DNA of 64,000 bases from assembly GCF_023635005.1 (NCBI RefSeq), contig NZ_JAMLJM010000001.1, forward strand, positions 1 through 64,000, written 5' to 3'. This document shows positions 62,367 through 64,000 of this stretch, piece by piece. The position numbers and the translations under genes are program-made. Numbering within the stretch: position 1 is the stretch's first letter; the number at the start of each line of letters is the position of its first letter. The notes under the pieces were generated by a model. The model was not told the origin of the DNA. It worked only from the letters and a program-made list of their open reading frames with translations, and ran no database searches. This DNA comes from Flavobacterium luminosum (GTDB taxonomy: Bacteria; Bacteroidota; Bacteroidia; Flavobacteriales; Flavobacteriaceae).

Positions 62367-62561
62367 ATGGGTAGTAAAGTTTCAATGATGCATGTAATTG
62401 AAAGTTCGTAAAGAACAAAGCATAAAGAAGCAAACTACATAGTAGAGATGGATGGTATTGGTTATATTGTAACTAAAGAAATTTATACTGACGTAGATAT
62501 TAAGACTACACTTGAAATGTTAGTGGCAATCGAAAAAAAACCAGAAAAGAAAAAAACATAG
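62367..62561 (+). pseudogene. small ORF with an in-frame stop codon
   Basis: A 64-codon frame starting ATG 62367 reads MGSKVSMMHVIESS, meets TAA at 62409-62411, then continues open in the same frame through RTKHKEANYIVEMDGIGYIV and ends KKPEKKKT at TAG 62559. Either a nonsense mutation has split a small gene, or only the second part is expressed from the ATG at 62448 (37 codons). No family recognised. Confidence 0.4.
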
Positions 62562-62660
62562 AATTATTTGGTAAACTTTATTGAGCCTTTTTTTACCATT
62601 TAACTGTACTTCTAATTGACCATATTTTTGAAGTTAAAAAAATTTAAATAAAAATAATAC

Positions 62661-62668
62661 TACATTTG
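62661..62668 (+). promoter_or_regulatory. possible -7 box of the HTTM gene (TACATTTG)
   Basis: TACATTTG matches TAnnTTTG, 60 nt before the ATG at 62729. The nearest TTG upstream (62628-62630) is 30 nt away, farther than usual, so the assignment is weak. Confidence 0.4.
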
Positions 62669-62728
62669 TGAAAAGTTAAAATATTTATACTTTTATTGTT
62701 TTCTTTTTAAAAAAATTAGCGCTATAAA

Positions 62729-64000
62729 ATGCAAAAAACCAAAAAATTAGTCTCTTCAAGATATATAAGTTATTTCAGACTTGCATTTTCAGTTCTAATG
62801 ATACCTCAGATTTATAATCTTGTACCTCATATTCATGAATTAGAAAATTCTTGTATTGTATTTCACTACCCAGGATTAGATTTTATTGAAGCTTATAGTC
62901 ACACCTTTATTGACATAGTTGCTGGAGTATCTTATTTAAGCGTCTTTTTACTAGGATTAGGTAAATTTCCAAGATTAGGAGCAATGGGCTTTTTAATAAC
63001 CTTTAGCTATCTCTTCTTAATAGATATTTCTTTTTACAATAACCATTATTACCTATGGTGCTTGATAGCCTTTTTATTTCTTATAGTTGATCAGAAAAAC
63101 TGGTTACCGATATGGAAATTTCATAAAAAAGAAGATCTTGCATTTCAAACAGACATAAAAAATTATGTCGTTTTTGGCTTGCTAATTTCAATTGTATATT
63201 TTTATGGTGGAATCGCAAAAATAAATATGGATTGGTTACAGGGATATCCAATGAGATTAATGACATCTTCAAAGAATTATCCTTATCCTGACTTTCTTGG
63301 TTACTTCTTTAGCTATTTTGGATTAATATTTGACTTATCAATTGCTTTTTTATTGTGGTATATTCCAAAAAATAAATTACTTATATTTATTGTAATAAGT
63401 TTTCATTTATCTAATTATTTCCTATTTAATATTGGGGAATTTCCTCTAGTAATGCTAGCAACTTGGCCGTTATTTTTAGTAATTTCAAAATTCTTGAAAA
63501 AACACTCATTTATAGAAATGATTGGACCTATAAAAATTAACTCCATTAGATCGATAACGCTATTTTGTTTTTTTACTATCCAAATTATTTATCCCCTGAG
63601 ACCCATTATCTTCGGCAAGGATGTCGCTTGGAATCGTCAAGGTTACAATTTCACTTGGCGTATGATGCTAAATAATTATAAGCCTATCTATTTTCAATTT
63701 TTAGTTTCATTCGAAAATCCCAATTTAAACTATCATGTAGATTTTTCAAAATTATTGACTTATAGACAGTTTTATCATGCTTACCATGATCCCTACTTAA
63801 TTTGGCTTTTATCTCAAAAATTAAAAAAAGATGCTGTTTTAAAATACGAAGATAAAGAGGTTAAAATCTACTGTAAATCATTGTTTGAATTAAATCAACA
63901 CAAACCTCAAGAATTAATAAATAGCAATATTGATTTATCGGTAACAAAATACAATCACTTTAAAAAAAATAATTTCGTCAACAATTTTAACCAAGATTAC
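62729..64000 (+). CDS. HTTM domain protein, vitamin K-dependent gamma-carboxylase family (3' end outside window)
   Basis: At least 424 codons, open to the window edge. Several TM helices make up the HTTM (horizontally transferred transmembrane) domain. Family blocks: SRYISYFRLAFSVLMI at the start, NNHYYLWCLIAFLFLIVDQ, VYFYGGIAKINMDWLQGYPM, ISFHLSNYFLFNIGEFPLVM (His and Asn of the conserved H-x-x-N segment) and FGKDVAWNRQGYNFTWRMML. In animals the homologue GGCX carboxylates glutamate using vitamin K epoxidation; bacterial members are mostly uncharacterised. The C-terminal soluble part after about residue 330 is hydrophilic and continues off the window. Confidence 0.88.
   Translation, partial: MQKTKKLVSSRYISYFRLAFSVLMIPQIYNLVPHIHELENSCIVFHYPGLDFIEAYSHTFIDIVAGVSYLSVFLLGLGKFPRLGAMGFLITFSYLFLIDISFYNNHYYLWCLIAFLFLIVDQKNWLPIWKFHKKEDLAFQTDIKNYVVFGLLISIVYFYGGIAKINMDWLQGYPMRLMTSSKNYPYPDFLGYFFSYFGLIFDLSIAFLLWYIPKNKLLIFIVISFHLSNYFLFNIGEFPLVMLATWPLFLVISKFLKKHSFIEMIGPIKINSIRSITLFCFFTIQIIYPLRPIIFGKDVAWNRQGYNFTWRMMLNNYKPIYFQFLVSFENPNLNYHVDFSKLLTYRQFYHAYHDPYLIWLLSQKLKKDAVLKYEDKEVKIYCKSLFELNQHKPQELINSNIDLSVTKYNHFKKNNFVNNFNQDY

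Larger units (their letters stand above)
62225..62728. other. gene-poor region with one interrupted small ORF
   Basis: 504 bp between divergent mtaB and HTTM genes. Apart from the interrupted ORF at 62367-62561 it is AT-rich noncoding DNA, with a TACATTTG box (62661-62668) that could be the promoter of the HTTM gene. Confidence 0.5.

Overview
The window comes from a low-GC member of the Bacteroidota, almost certainly a Flavobacterium-like Flavobacteriaceae. Support for this: Bacteroidota-style promoters (a TAnnTTTGC box, sometimes with TTG 17-23 nt upstream), few Shine-Dalgarno sequences, lineage families such as GLPGLI proteins, DUF5683, long LepB with an extra N-terminal domain, a short CarB, and a lipoprotein-type RND efflux operon. 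The assignment is inference from content; no 16S rRNA gene is present.

Layout. 1-1280: an IS110-family insertion sequence with a readable bridge-RNA region, inserted in one arm of a palindromic repeat. 1349-2961: a glycerophosphodiester phosphodiesterase and a nucleosidase-like gene. 3288-9514: a small exported protein followed by a complete RND efflux operon (lipoprotein adaptor, pump, outer-membrane factor). 9646-16650: an accessory region with an endonuclease V remnant and palindromes, then two diverged direct repeats of about 130 bp bracketing a small four-cysteine exported peptide, a GLPGLI protein, a TonB-receptor-like outer-membrane protein and a two-component system. 16661-18191: two unrecognised genes among repeats.

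18615-62224 is mostly conserved chromosomal core: amino-acid permease and aminotransferase; parA-parB-DUF5683-dapB-lepB-wbqC; two rhomboid proteases with mutL; a cysteine-free member of the zinc-ribbon coiled-coil family; Nif3; lpxK-punA; a TPR hybrid kinase; gapA, CDF transporter, lipA, tonB, an ECF sigma factor, a glycosyltransferase; murB, a rhodanese-thioredoxin lipoprotein, recF; a TPR membrane protein, ribH, an RluF-like enzyme; two tandem identical tRNA-Thr(TGT) genes; manA, queD, idi, carB and rpmH; then thioredoxin-like, transglycosylase, hydrolase and mtaB genes. The right edge holds a small ORF interrupted by a stop codon and an HTTM (vitamin K-dependent gamma-carboxylase family) gene that runs off the window.

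The best candidate for an unusual system is the IS110 element. Four short guide-like segments in its 5' noncoding region match, in the expected order and polarity, the left target, right target, right element end and left element end, and together they reconstruct the empty target. The second candidate is the repeat-flanked peptide / GLPGLI / outer-membrane protein / two-component block.
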